Shown here: positions 10,201 through 18,378 of the stretch, piece after piece
How the letters are laid out: each line of letters begins with the position of its first letter
Position numbering within the stretch: the first letter of the stretch is position 1
Assembly: GCA_003554865.1 (NCBI GenBank)
Contig: PWHJ01000025.1
Coordinates: forward strand, 1 to 64,000
DNA length: 64,000 nt
Source: Bacteroidota bacterium
GTDB lineage: Bacteria; Bacteroidota; Bacteroidia; Bacteroidales; PUMT01
Direction: 5' to 3'
Notes under the pieces: generated by a model
Seen by the model: the letters and a program-made list of their open reading frames with translations, nothing else
Told to the model about the DNA's origin: nothing
Database searches by the model: none
Translations under genes and position numbers: made by a program

Positions 10201-10243
10201 GCATTAACAGCAGCATGAAACTTACATACAACTTCTTTCTCAT
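7211..10243 (-). CDS. SusC/RagA family TonB-linked outer-membrane transporter (pair 2)
   Basis: A 1010-residue SusC-like protein with a signal peptide (AAWAQ, about residue 23), a carboxypeptidase-regulatory-like domain (about 24-90), a DEIVVVGYGT segment leading into the plug (about 105-235) and a TonB-dependent barrel ending in GVNLEF. It is the first gene of a two-gene unit with susD 2, 30 bp downstream. A minus-strand promoter -7 match (TATATTTG) lies at 10333-10340, which would give a leader of about 80 nt. It resembles pair 1 in arrangement but differs through most of the barrel. Ligand unknown. Confidence 0.95.
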   Translation of the reverse strand: MRKKLYVSFMLLLMLGFTAAWAQQITVTGQVLSADDEMPIPGVSVSVVGTTIGTVTDVDGNYSINVRSGEDVLRFSFVGMTRQDIVVGDQRVIDVTLEPGLVGLDEIVVVGYGTRLRSELTGSIASVRASDIAGSTQPSFESAIQGRAAGVLITGGSGKVGQSVKMRVRGVSSLSASGQPLYVIDGFPVTHENLGRPGNEALNPLADLNPADIESIEVLKDASASAIFGARAANGVVLVTTKRGRDDVTRFNFNVQSGFSDPARKVGFLDRDQYIDLVAEGFENRLALGYPTGPWGSTSYEQLLGWIYPYWDHESQPNTNWEDQALRRAGQQQYDLSVSGGTEATRIYSSLSWNDQESILVGNSFDRASGRINVDHRASDRVNLGVNLGLTRTRHFRVANDNAFATPLQMVALSPLDPTHIPDTDPPELNPSTLYDSGLFPLEYSNEDTEIFRNIGNLFANYYILPELTLRSDLGIDILNHRDKMYYGRLTADGGPDGLGYDRTVTRKNITSNTYLTYENLLGDFDVSLVGGTSFQYADTDFASITGRGFPNDNFRRLASASDITSASSSGTEFSFLSYFLRSNLIYRERYIASLSGRIDGSSRFGADNRYGLFPAASGAWIISREDFMAGMDAISFLKLRASWGLTGNAEIGDFSSRGLYSGSNYAGLPGMVPTSIPSPDLKWETTSQFDIGLDFGFLDNRITGEIDYYLKNTEDMLLDVQVPATTGFTTVTSNVGRMENKGWEFVLNTANLTGDFSWNTDFNIAFNRNKVTDLDGQIIGVRWRAMEGQPLGVFWMPKFAGVDPDNGDALFYVDDTRTETTNNIAAAADQIVGDPNPDFIGGITNTFRFRGFDLSVLAQFVYGNDLRNGGHQWQAESFATLDNKVKYVYENRWQNPGDITDVPQIRLGLSNGYGISSMQVFDGSYLRFKDVTLGYTLPGELVQRANISSARIFVKALNLYTITDYPGWDPEANFTGTGPGAQTMNLTQGYDFYTAPQPRTITFGVNLEF

Positions 10244-10332
10244 AATAAAATTTTTTGGATTAATAATGGTTGGTTATTTGTTTAATATTTCAGTAAAGAG
10301 CGACAGGTTTTAATTATTAATTAGATTTAAAC

Positions 10333-10340
10333 CAAATATA
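10333..10340 (-). promoter_or_regulatory. Promoter -7 element for the susC 2 / susD 2 operon
   Basis: TATATTTG read on the minus strand matches TAnnTTTG. It is 89 bp before the susC start codon, so the leader would be about 80 nt. No TTTG is present 19-21 bp further upstream, so the -33 side is weak or another factor is needed. Confidence 0.45.
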
Positions 10341-10587
10341 AGAATAAAATTTAGATTAATTGTATTGTTTTAACAATATACAGCATTTTTTTTAATTAAA
10401 TATTAATTAGAAATATTATGATTTTTGTCCTTAAAATAAAATATTTTCACATTTTGAGATATACCAGCATTTTTAACCATTATGACAAACTATTTGAAAA
10501 TTTATACATAATAAATATATTATAATATTTGCATTTACGCAACATGCAAATTATTTTTTTCAACCCGCTGCATCCTGCCTGCAGATA

Positions 10588-10618
10588 TTTCGAGAATCGT
10601 TATAATATTGTATTTTTG
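10588..10618 (+). promoter_or_regulatory. Promoter for mutS
   Basis: TTTC at 10588-10591, 19 bp, TATTTTTG at 10611-10618: a perfect -7 element with a three-of-four -33 element at the exact spacing. Only 15 nt separate the -7 element from the GTG start of mutS, implying a leader of about 10 nt if that start is used. Confidence 0.55.
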
Positions 10619-10633
10619 CCTTAAACTAAAGAT

Positions 10634-13252
10634 GTGGAAAACAATACGGCAAAAAATACGGAAACGCCTTTGATGAAGCAGTACAACAGCATCAAGGCAA
10701 AAAACCCTGACGCTTTGCTATTATTCAGGGTGGGTGATTTCTACGAGACATTTGGTGAGGATGCCGTTAAAACATCCCGCCTTCTTGGAATCACACTGAC
10801 ACGCCGGGCAAATGGCGCCGCATCTTATGTTGAGCTGGCAGGATTTCCCCATCACGCCCTTGATTCATACCTGCCCAGGCTGGTGCGTGCAGGAGAACGG
10901 GTTGCAATCTGTGAGCAACTGGAAGACCCAAAGACGGCAAAAAAAATTGTAAAACGCGGGATAACCGAGCTGGTAACTCCCGGGGTAACTTACAATGACA
11001 ATGTTCTTGACAGAAGCAAAAACAACTTTCTTGCATGTGTTCACCTCGGGAATAATGTTGGAGGGGTTGCCTTTCTGGATATATCCACGGGTGAGTTTAT
11101 GGTTGCCCAGGGCGGGATAGATTACATTGACAAGCTGCTGAACAGTTTTGAACCGAAAGAGGTTCTGTTGCAAAAAGATTATAAAGAGAGATTTTCACAA
11201 TTGTTTGGGCAGGGGTACAATGTTTATTCTCTTGACGGATGGGCATTTAACGAAGAAACAGCCAGAGAAAAGCTAACCGGCCATTTTGAAACCTCCTCGC
11301 TTAAGGGTTTCGGTATTGAGGGGCTTTCATATGCAATAACAGCGGCAGGGGCAGTTATTCATTACCTTGAATACACCGAGCATCATAAAAGGTCCCACAT
11401 ATCATCTGTTTCCCGTATAGACGAGGAGGAGTATGTTTGGCTCGACAAGTTTACCATAAGAAACCTGGAGCTGTTCAGTTCAATTAACGAGGGAGCCAAA
11501 ACATTGATTGAGGTAATGGACTGCACTCTCTCCCCCATGGGCAGCCGCATGCTCAGGCGCTGGATGTCCCTGCCTTTGAAAGACCCGGAACAAATAGAGG
11601 AGCGTCTGAATGTAGTTGAGTTTATAATCCGAAACAAAGAGTTCAGCCAGACTGCAAAAAGCTCAATAAAACAAGTGGGCGATCTTGAAAGGCTTGCTTC
11701 CAAAATATCCACAGGCCGCATAACCCCCCGTGAGCTGGTTCACCTACAAAAGGCCCTGGATGCTTTAACCCCGCTGAAGGAGGCATGCATCTCAAGCGGG
11801 GAGGAAACTATAGTTAAAACGGGCGAGCAACTGGATGTCTGCAAAAATCTTAGAAACCGAATTGCAAAGGAGATAAACCCAGACCCGCCGGTTTCTGTAC
11901 AAAAAGGGAATGTCATTGCAGACGGAGTCTCAGAAGAGCTGGACGAGCTGCGGAGCATACTATACAGCGGGAAGGATTACCTTATAGAGATGCAGCAAAG
12001 GGAAACCACCCGAACCGGCATATCTTCGCTTAAAATAGGTTACAACAATGTATTCGGCTATTATATAGAGGTTCGCAATACACATAAAGATAAAGTGCCC
12101 GAAGACTGGATCCGCAAGCAAACCCTTGTAAGCGCGGAACGTTACATTACAAAGGAGCTGAAAGAATATGAGGAAAAAATTCTCGGAGCCGAAGAAAGAA
12201 CTGCCGTTTTAGAGGAAAAGCTTTTCAACGAGTTGGTTGTTGCAGCCGGCAGGTTTATCGGTGTAATTCAGCAAAACGCATCACTTACAGGACGCCTGGA
12301 CTGCCTTATGTCCTTTGCGGAGCTTGCATGCAGGCAAAAGTATAGCAGACCTTCGGTCAATGAACAGGAGAGTATAAACATCAAGCAGGGGCGCCATCCT
12401 GTGATCGAATTGCAGCTGCCTGCAGGAGAAGATTATGTAGCGAACGATGTTTACCTGGACTGCACAGAGCAGCAGATAATGGTGGTTACAGGGCCCAATA
12501 TGTCGGGCAAGTCCGCGCTTCTCAGACAAACGGCACTGATCGTGCTGATGGCACAAATGGGCTCTTTTGTTCCCGCAAAATCGGCTCAGATAGGTTATGT
12601 TGACAAGATTTTCACAAGAGTAGGAGCCTCCGACAATATCTCACTTGGCGAGTCTACTTTCATGGTAGAAATGAATGAGGCGGCCAGCATACTGAACAAT
12701 CTCTCGGCCAGAAGCCTTATACTGCTTGATGAAATTGGGCGGGGCACAAGTACCTATGATGGCATTTCCATTGCCTGGGCAATGGCGGAATATATACATG
12801 AACATCCCTGTGGCAAAGCAAAAACCCTTTTTGCAACACACTATCATGAGCTGAATGAAATGGAAAACTCCTACTCGAGGATAAAAAATTACAATATCTC
12901 GGTCAGGGAGACAGACAACAAGGTTATTTTCATCAGAAAGCTTAAACGCGGGGGAAGCGAGCACAGCTTTGGAATACATGTTGCCCGTATGGCAGGAATG
13001 CCCAAAAGCGTTGTAACAAGGGCGGGAAAGATACTTAAAGAGCTGGAACAACCCCACCGGAAAAATTCGCTTACAAAACCGGTTGCCGGCATTGCTGAAC
13101 ACCGTGAAGGCCTTCAGTTAAGCTTCTTTCAGCTTGACGACCCTGTATTAAAACAAATACGCGATCAGATCAGGGACCTCGATATTGATAATCTCACGCC
13201 TGTTGAAGCGCTCAATAAGCTGTACGAAATAAAAAAACTGTCAGGACAATAA
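10634..13252 (+). CDS. mutS: DNA mismatch repair ATPase MutS
   Basis: An 872-residue MutS, full length. The mismatch-binding N-terminal domain carries the [14 protein letters not shown] motif with the mismatch-stacking Phe-x-Glu. The ATPase domain has Walker [10 protein letters not shown] near residue 620 and the [12 protein letters not shown] Walker B/signature block near 695. Near the C-terminus LQLSFFQL (about 826) resembles a beta-clamp-binding motif. It recognises mispairs and recruits MutL. The start is ambiguous: the ORF opens with GTG at 10634, only 15 nt after the promoter -7 element, while an in-frame ATG at 10673 (residue 14, in PLMKQYN) gives a longer leader. Family members I recall carry residues before MKQ, which favours the GTG. 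Confidence 0.97.
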   Translation: MENNTAKNTETPLMKQYNSIKAKNPDALLLFRVGDFYETFGEDAVKTSRLLGITLTRRANGAASYVELAGFPHHALDSYLPRLVRAGERVAICEQLEDPKTAKKIVKRGITELVTPGVTYNDNVLDRSKNNFLACVHLGNNVGGVAFLDISTGEFMVAQGGIDYIDKLLNSFEPKEVLLQKDYKERFSQLFGQGYNVYSLDGWAFNEETAREKLTGHFETSSLKGFGIEGLSYAITAAGAVIHYLEYTEHHKRSHISSVSRIDEEEYVWLDKFTIRNLELFSSINEGAKTLIEVMDCTLSPMGSRMLRRWMSLPLKDPEQIEERLNVVEFIIRNKEFSQTAKSSIKQVGDLERLASKISTGRITPRELVHLQKALDALTPLKEACISSGEETIVKTGEQLDVCKNLRNRIAKEINPDPPVSVQKGNVIADGVSEELDELRSILYSGKDYLIEMQQRETTRTGISSLKIGYNNVFGYYIEVRNTHKDKVPEDWIRKQTLVSAERYITKELKEYEEKILGAEERTAVLEEKLFNELVVAAGRFIGVIQQNASLTGRLDCLMSFAELACRQKYSRPSVNEQESINIKQGRHPVIELQLPAGEDYVANDVYLDCTEQQIMVVTGPNMSGKSALLRQTALIVLMAQMGSFVPAKSAQIGYVDKIFTRVGASDNISLGESTFMVEMNEAASILNNLSARSLILLDEIGRGTSTYDGISIAWAMAEYIHEHPCGKAKTLFATHYHELNEMENSYSRIKNYNISVRETDNKVIFIRKLKRGGSEHSFGIHVARMAGMPKSVVTRAGKILKELEQPHRKNSLTKPVAGIAEHREGLQLSFFQLDDPVLKQIRDQIRDLDIDNLTPVEALNKLYEIKKLSGQ

Positions 13253-13277
13253 AATCCTGCAAAAAAACATTAATATT

Positions 13278-13308
13278 TTTGAATAAAAAAAATATTTGAA
13301 TAAATTTG
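13278..13308 (+). promoter_or_regulatory. Promoter for tRNA-Gly (perfect consensus)
   Basis: TTTG at 13278-13281, 19 bp, TAAATTTG at 13301-13308, ending 11 nt before the first base of the tRNA. This is an exact match to the Bacteroidetes primary sigma factor consensus and serves as an internal reference for judging other promoters in the window. Confidence 0.8.
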
Positions 13309-13319
13309 CAGCACCGTTT

Positions 13320-13392
<73 letters not shown>

Positions 13393-13400
13393 CAATTTGT

Positions 13401-13445
13401 TCCCGATGTAGCTCCGGTTTAATCGGAATAATCGGGATTTTTTTT
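13401..13445 (+). terminator. Terminator after tRNA-Gly
   Basis: TCCCGAT (13401-13407) pairs with ATCGGGA (13431-13437), with a nested TCCG/CGGA hairpin, followed by a run of eight T residues (13438-13445). It sits 8 nt after the tRNA, so tRNA-Gly may be a single-gene transcript with partial read-through into tRNA-Leu. Confidence 0.7.
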
Positions 13446-13475
13446 GGCCGTTTTAAAAAAAGAAAAGCCGAATTT

Positions 13476-13560
13476 GCCCGGGTGGTGGAATTGGTAGACA
13501 CGCAGGACTTAAAATCCTGTGGCCATTGCGGCCGTGCGGGTTCAAGTCCCGCCCCGGGTA
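13476..13560 (+). tRNA. tRNA-Leu (anticodon TAA)
   Basis: An 85-nt class II tRNA with a long variable arm (GGCC...GGCC). The acceptor GCCCGGG pairs with CCCGGGT, including a first-position G-T wobble. The anticodon stem CAGGA/TCCTG encloses CTTAAAA with anticodon TAA at 13510-13512; the T arm is GCGGG-TTCAAGT-CCCGC and the discriminator is A. CCA is not encoded. No good promoter lies between it and the upstream terminator, so it may depend on read-through from tRNA-Gly. Confidence 0.97.
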
Positions 13561-13835
13561 CATTCACAATCAAACACCCTCCATTCTCTGCATCCTAAAG
13601 TTAAAAGTTACTTTAAACCCGGGATTTAATAAGCCGGGGTTCCTGCTGCAACCAGTCTGATCCTGCTCCATACAGCTTCACAATCCAGCAAGAACAATCC
13701 ATAAAACAAAATGCTAAGTTAAAAACAGTTAAATTTAATTTTTCATTATTAAACCATAACGGAATATTTTTATCTAATACGTAAATCCTGACCACAAAAG
13801 GGTTGTTGTTATTAATTTTGTCAAATTATGCAAAA
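13561..13835. other. 275-bp intergenic region after tRNA-Leu
   Basis: Contains a weak imperfect hairpin near 13616-13642 (AACCC/GGGGTT arms) that could end the tRNA transcript, and the -7 element of the next gene at 13813-13820. The ORFs called across it (13296-13598 and 13613-13795) have no coding character. Nothing else is recognisable. Confidence 0.5.
13813..13820 (+). promoter_or_regulatory. Promoter -7 element for the OMP_b-brl_3-type gene
   Basis: TAATTTTG matches TAnnTTTG. It is exactly 15 nt before the ATG at 13836, implying a leader of about 10 nt. No TTTG is present at the -33 position. The position also rules out the TTG start at 13803 used by the ORF track, which would lie upstream of the promoter. 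Confidence 0.5.
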
Positions 13836-16730
13836 ATGAAAATTAAATTTTTTTTAATACTGCTTTTATTATATTCAGCAGGGGTCTTTTCTCAGCATTC
13901 CGTTGAGCAGCGGGGCCGGGAGCTAAGCGATGAACAGGTAAAGGTTTTTGGGATAGTTGTCGACGAAGAGGACAAAACTCCTATGGCAGGAGCACATGTG
14001 TCACTTACCCGCTTAAGCGACACCTCGATTGTTTACCATGCAGTTGCAAACAATAAAGGAGAGTTTTCTTTCACTTTGCCTCGTGGAAGATATATACTTA
14101 AAGCTTCATTTATTGGTTACCGGCCCGCAGTTCTTGATGAGCACATCCAGGCAGCTGAAGCTGAAAACAATGTGGGGGTGATACCAATGCGCGAAGGTGC
14201 GATGCTGGATGAAGTGCAGGTGACCGCATTACGACCGCGGGCTGTTCTAAGGGGCGACACCCTTGATTACGACGCAGGTGCCTACAGGGTTGCCCCCGAT
14301 GCAAGCACTGAAGATCTGATAAGGAGAATGGCGGGAATAACCGTTGAAGACGGCAGGGTAACCGCCCAGGGGGAGGATGTGAGAAGGGTCCTTGTTGACG
14401 GCCGCGAATTTTTCGGCGACGACCCTTCAATAGCTTTGCGCAACCTGCCGGCTGAAATCGTGGAAAGAATTGAGGTATACGACCGGATGAGCGATCAGGC
14501 TGAGCTTACAGGGTTTGACGACGGACAAAGAAGCAAAACCATAAATATAGTTACCCGCCTGGACACACGCAGCAGTCAATTTGGCCGGGTTTACTCGGGA
14601 TACGGCGGAGACGAACGCTATCAGGCGGGGCTTACAACGAATATCTTCAGGGAGTCGAGCCGCATCTCAATAATCGGGATGACAAACAATATAAATGAGC
14701 AGAACTTCTCAAGGGAGGATATTATAACCCTGACAGCAGGGGCAATCAGGGGAGGAAGGAGCACAGGCGGAGGTATGGGGGGAGGCCGGGGGACAAGCGG
14801 CGGAAGCCGTATGCCGGATATGGGAGGCATGATGCATTTTAGCGATTTCCGTCTCGGCACGCAATACGGAGACAATACCACCCACGCACTGGGCTTGAAT
14901 TACAGTAATGTGTGGGTGGATAACAAGTTGAACCTTACGGGAAGCTATTTTTTCAACATGTCAGACAATCACACCGATCAGCTGACAGACAGGAAATACA
15001 TGCTGGATGAGACAGATAACCAGTTTTATTTGGAAGAGAGTGAAACATCGGGCCAAAACATTAATCACCGGTTCAATGCCAGATTAAGGTATGATATAGA
15101 CAATAACAACTCTGTAATATTCACGCCAAGGCTGACACTTCAGGGAGGCAGCTCAGAGAATCATCTCTATGCACAAAACCTGCTGGATGTGAACAGTCCG
15201 TTAAGCTTTTCCGAAACCCTCTACGATTCGGATCTGAGCGGCTACAATTACAGCAGTTCTCTAATTTACAGACACCGCTTCAATAAAACCGGCAGATCCT
15301 TATCAGCCAACCTTGGCGCGAATTTTAACAACAATGAAAGTCTTTATCATATGGATGCGGTCAATGAATATTTTTCCGGCAGCGATGATCAACTGACAGA
15401 CGAAACTGTGATAAGCGATTATCTGAACCAGAGATCGGATTCGGAAACAATCAGCAACACTCTTTCTTCCAACATCACTTATACAGAGCCGGTAGGGGAA
15501 AACGGACTGCTGCAGGCCGGCTATAACATTTCACGTGCGGCAAGGGAGTCGGACAGGATTACAAACGCCTGGGAAGAAGCTACCCAATCCTATGGAATTT
15601 TTGAGCCCGGACTTTCAAGCAGCCTGAAAAGCTATTATCTGACAAACAGAGGAACGCTTGGTTATCGCCTCAGGGGCGACAATTTCAACATGACACTTGA
15701 GATGGGTTATCAGCACGCCCGCCTTGAGGCAGATCAACAATTCCCATACGAGCATACTCTGGAGAGAAATTTTCAGGATTTCCTGCCGGGGGCAATGCTA
15801 ACCTATAACATTGAACAGGGCAAAAGCCTGAGATTTTCCTACAGGACAAGCACAAGCGCCCCTTCGGTAACCCAGCTTCAGGATGTGGTCGACAACTCCA
15901 ACCCCGTGCTTCTCTCCTCGGGTAACCCGGATCTTGACCACAGTTACAGCCATTTTTTGATGACCCGCTACAACTCTGTAAATACAACCAGGGCAACAAA
16001 TTTCATTGCCGTGCTCTTCGGAAATTTTACAACAGATTACATAGGCAACTCCACACTGATTGCACGCAGGGACACAACCCTGGCAAACGGGTACGAGCTA
16101 TACAGGGGGTCACAGTTTTCGATGCCGGTGAACCTTGACGGCTTTGCAAATATACGTTCGCATCTAAATTACGGTTTCCCGGCCGGTTTTTTAAAAAGCA
16201 ATCTTAACCTGAATGCAGGGGCAGGATACATTCGTACGCCGAGTCTAATAAGCGGGCAAAAGAATATTGCAAATTCCTGGTCACTTTCAGGTGGAGTTAT
16301 GTTGTCGAGCAATATCAGTGAAAATGTGGACTTTACACTTTCATACAACACTAACTACAACATGGTTGGAAACTCCCTGCAGCCCCAGCTGGACAATAAT
16401 TACCACCTGCATACGGCACGTTCAACTTTCAGCCTGATATTCCTGAACAACTGGGTGTTACGCAATGATTTAAGCTACCGGTATTTTGGCGGATTAACAG
16501 ATGATTTTAACCAGGACTATACGCTCTGGAACATGAACATCGGAAGAAAGCTTTTCCAAAACAACCTGGGTGAGATAACCCTGAGTGTTTTTGACCTTCT
16601 CGGTCAAAATGACAACATTGTACGCAATGTCTCGGATTCCTACATTGAAGATCTCCGCACAAATGAGCTGAGCCGCTTCTTTATGCTCACCTTTACCTAT
16701 AACCTGAGGAATTTTAATTTAAGGGAGTAA
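13836..16730 (+). CDS. TonB-receptor-like outer-membrane beta-barrel protein (OMP_b-brl_3 type)
   Basis: The start is set to the ATG at 13836 (MKIKFF), 11 codons inside the ORF-track call, because it begins a clean signal peptide (to about GVFSQ) and follows a promoter -7 element. The product is 964 residues. After the signal come a carboxypeptidase-regulatory-like domain (about 35-120), a plug-like segment with VDGREFFGDDPS (about 190-210) and a long beta barrel. A Gly/Met-rich stretch (about 305-335) is a low-complexity loop typical of this family. Unlike SusC proteins it has no SusD partner. Its cargo is unknown; it may be a receptor or an outer-membrane assembly protein. It converges on glnA across a strong terminator. 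Confidence 0.85.
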   Translation: MKIKFFLILLLLYSAGVFSQHSVEQRGRELSDEQVKVFGIVVDEEDKTPMAGAHVSLTRLSDTSIVYHAVANNKGEFSFTLPRGRYILKASFIGYRPAVLDEHIQAAEAENNVGVIPMREGAMLDEVQVTALRPRAVLRGDTLDYDAGAYRVAPDASTEDLIRRMAGITVEDGRVTAQGEDVRRVLVDGREFFGDDPSIALRNLPAEIVERIEVYDRMSDQAELTGFDDGQRSKTINIVTRLDTRSSQFGRVYSGYGGDERYQAGLTTNIFRESSRISIIGMTNNINEQNFSREDIITLTAGAIRGGRSTGGGMGGGRGTSGGSRMPDMGGMMHFSDFRLGTQYGDNTTHALGLNYSNVWVDNKLNLTGSYFFNMSDNHTDQLTDRKYMLDETDNQFYLEESETSGQNINHRFNARLRYDIDNNNSVIFTPRLTLQGGSSENHLYAQNLLDVNSPLSFSETLYDSDLSGYNYSSSLIYRHRFNKTGRSLSANLGANFNNNESLYHMDAVNEYFSGSDDQLTDETVISDYLNQRSDSETISNTLSSNITYTEPVGENGLLQAGYNISRAARESDRITNAWEEATQSYGIFEPGLSSSLKSYYLTNRGTLGYRLRGDNFNMTLEMGYQHARLEADQQFPYEHTLERNFQDFLPGAMLTYNIEQGKSLRFSYRTSTSAPSVTQLQDVVDNSNPVLLSSGNPDLDHSYSHFLMTRYNSVNTTRATNFIAVLFGNFTTDYIGNSTLIARRDTTLANGYELYRGSQFSMPVNLDGFANIRSHLNYGFPAGFLKSNLNLNAGAGYIRTPSLISGQKNIANSWSLSGGVMLSSNISENVDFTLSYNTNYNMVGNSLQPQLDNNYHLHTARSTFSLIFLNNWVLRNDLSYRYFGGLTDDFNQDYTLWNMNIGRKLFQNNLGEITLSVFDLLGQNDNIVRNVSDSYIEDLRTNELSRFFMLTFTYNLRNFNLRE

Positions 16731-16778
16731 AATTTTCTTACAATTGCAGTTTTCACTCTGATGCCCCGGCCCCCATTT

Positions 16779-16820
16779 TATCAAAAATACCCCGCAACAA
16801 TGAGCGGGGCATTTTTGATA
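16779..16820. terminator. Bidirectional terminator between the OMP gene and glnA
   Basis: A 17-bp stem with one mismatch (arms 16779-16795 and 16804-16820) and an 8-nt loop. The core is CCCCGC/GCGGGG flanked by A-runs on one side and T-runs on the other, so it gives a classic intrinsic terminator on both strands for the convergent genes. Confidence 0.88.
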
Positions 16821-16851
16821 AGGGGTCATTTTAAGTTTAGCTGCCATTACT

Positions 16852-18357
16852 TTACATGCAATGCAGGTATTTTTCAACCATTTCGCGAATAATCTCCTCT
16901 TTCCCGTAAACCCTTTCACTTAAGTCCCTGTCTTCGTATGACTTGAGCTTTTTTATGACGCTGTCTATCATCCCCCGGGGAAAAACTCCATCCCTCTCAA
17001 ATAAATCACGCTTTGCCGAAAGAGCTTCCGCCGCTTCCCAGCAGGAAGCAGGGAGCCTCTCGAGCCGCTCCATTTCCTCCCTGTGCTCTTCCCTGAAAAT
17101 ATTAACATCCACATAAAGCTCACCGGCTCTTTCCAGGGCATCTTCCATCTGCAATCCATGTTGCGCGGCAACCACCAGTCCAGCCATAAGACTGTAAAGA
17201 TCGGCAGAACCGTCCGGCGAACGAAACTCGACTGTTTGCTTCTCTTCCTGGCTGGGCAACCGGTCAACCACACCCGGATTGGCATCCTTTATCATATCCT
17301 CAGCCCCATGCCAGCCCAGTGGAACGCGCACCAAAACCGAACGGTTGCGGTCACCCCAGCATATACTCGTGGGAGCTTCCTGATGCGGCACCAGGCGAAG
17401 GTAAGATATGGGAATGGTATTGCCAAATGCACACAAAGCCTTTGCACAATCGAGCCATCCTGCAACGAGCCTTTTCGCTGCATCGCTTAACTTGCCGTCT
17501 TCAACCATCATATTCCTCCCCTCCTTTTCCAGATAGGTGTGAACATGCATTCCACTCCCGGCCTTTCCGACGGATATTTTGGGAGCAAAACTTATCTCAA
17601 CGCCATATTCATATGCAAGCATGCGCATTATCCACTTGGCAACCACCAGCTGGTCAACAGCATCTTCGGGATCACAGGGTAAAAACTCTATTTCATGTTG
17701 TTCGTACATGCGGTTTGCCGAGGTAAAATTGCCCACCTCGGCATGGCCGTATTTTGTTTTTCCCCCCGCAGCGGCAATAAGGCGCAAAGCCTCTGACCTC
17801 AGATTACCCCACTTGGCAAAGGGGGCGGAAGAATGGTACCCTTTCTGATCGGGTATGGGAAAAGTCTCTTCCGCGGGACTTGTAACATAATATTCAAGCT
17901 CCCCGAAAGCTTTGAAAGTATAACCGGTAGTTTCCTTAAAACGTGCGGCTGCTTTGCGCAAAATGTTCCGCGGGCAGTTCCCGAGGGGGTTGCCTTCGTT
18001 GTCGTAAAAGGAGCATAGTATGTCAAGTGTTGGAATATCCTCAAAAGGATTTACAAAAGCGGTTTTGTAACGGGGTACTACGTAAAGGTCACTCGATCCG
18101 GCTTCGATCGAAGAAAAAAGGCTTGACCCGTCAATCCTCTCACCTGCCGAGAGTACACTTTCAAGATATTCTTTCCCGGATACTGCAAAATTGAGAGTCT
18201 TTAGCTTACCGTCTTCAGCTACGTACCTGAAATTTATCATCTCTATGCCATTACCTTCCACAAACCTGACTATATCGTTCATTGTGAATTCAGATTCGGA
18301 CTTATTAAGGAATCTGACAAGCTCATTGGGGTTGAGAGAATATTGTGTTTTTTCCAT
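16852..18357 (-). CDS. glnA: Glutamine synthetase
   Basis: A 501-residue glutamine synthetase of the type I fold; it joins ammonia and glutamate using ATP. Visible family blocks are GELEYYV (metal-binding Glu region, about 155), GSGMHVHTYL (about 268), APTSICWGDRNRSVLVRVPLGW (ATP/glutamate site, about 335-355) and KQTVEFRSPDGSADLY (about 380). The adenylylation motif of enterobacterial enzymes (NLYDLP) is not seen, so control by adenylylation is unlikely. It lies 21 bp downstream of valS on the same strand and may be read from the same transcript, and it ends at a bidirectional terminator. The length is slightly above the 470 residues typical of GlnA. Confidence 0.9.
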   Translation of the reverse strand: MEKTQYSLNPNELVRFLNKSESEFTMNDIVRFVEGNGIEMINFRYVAEDGKLKTLNFAVSGKEYLESVLSAGERIDGSSLFSSIEAGSSDLYVVPRYKTAFVNPFEDIPTLDILCSFYDNEGNPLGNCPRNILRKAAARFKETTGYTFKAFGELEYYVTSPAEETFPIPDQKGYHSSAPFAKWGNLRSEALRLIAAAGGKTKYGHAEVGNFTSANRMYEQHEIEFLPCDPEDAVDQLVVAKWIMRMLAYEYGVEISFAPKISVGKAGSGMHVHTYLEKEGRNMMVEDGKLSDAAKRLVAGWLDCAKALCAFGNTIPISYLRLVPHQEAPTSICWGDRNRSVLVRVPLGWHGAEDMIKDANPGVVDRLPSQEEKQTVEFRSPDGSADLYSLMAGLVVAAQHGLQMEDALERAGELYVDVNIFREEHREEMERLERLPASCWEAAEALSAKRDLFERDGVFPRGMIDSVIKKLKSYEDRDLSERVYGKEEIIREMVEKYLHCM

Positions 18358-18378
18358 AAAATATTTAATTTGAGATTA

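Larger units (their letters stand above)
10244..10633. other. 390-bp AT-rich divergent intergenic region (susC 2 / mutS)
   Basis: Separates divergently transcribed susC 2 and mutS. It contains a minus-strand TATATTTG at 10333-10340 for susC 2 and a plus-strand TATTTTTG at 10611-10618 for mutS. The middle is strongly AT-rich with homopolymer runs. I see no ORF, regulator site or RNA gene in it. Confidence 0.6.

Noticed and set aside
13613-13795. 60-codon minus-strand ORF after tRNA-Leu
   Set aside because: No signal, motif or promoter, and it lies over the leader of the OMP gene.
14740-14840. Gly/Met-rich repeat in the OMP at 13836
   Set aside because: Low-complexity loops of this kind are usual in this barrel family, so not an unusual repeat.
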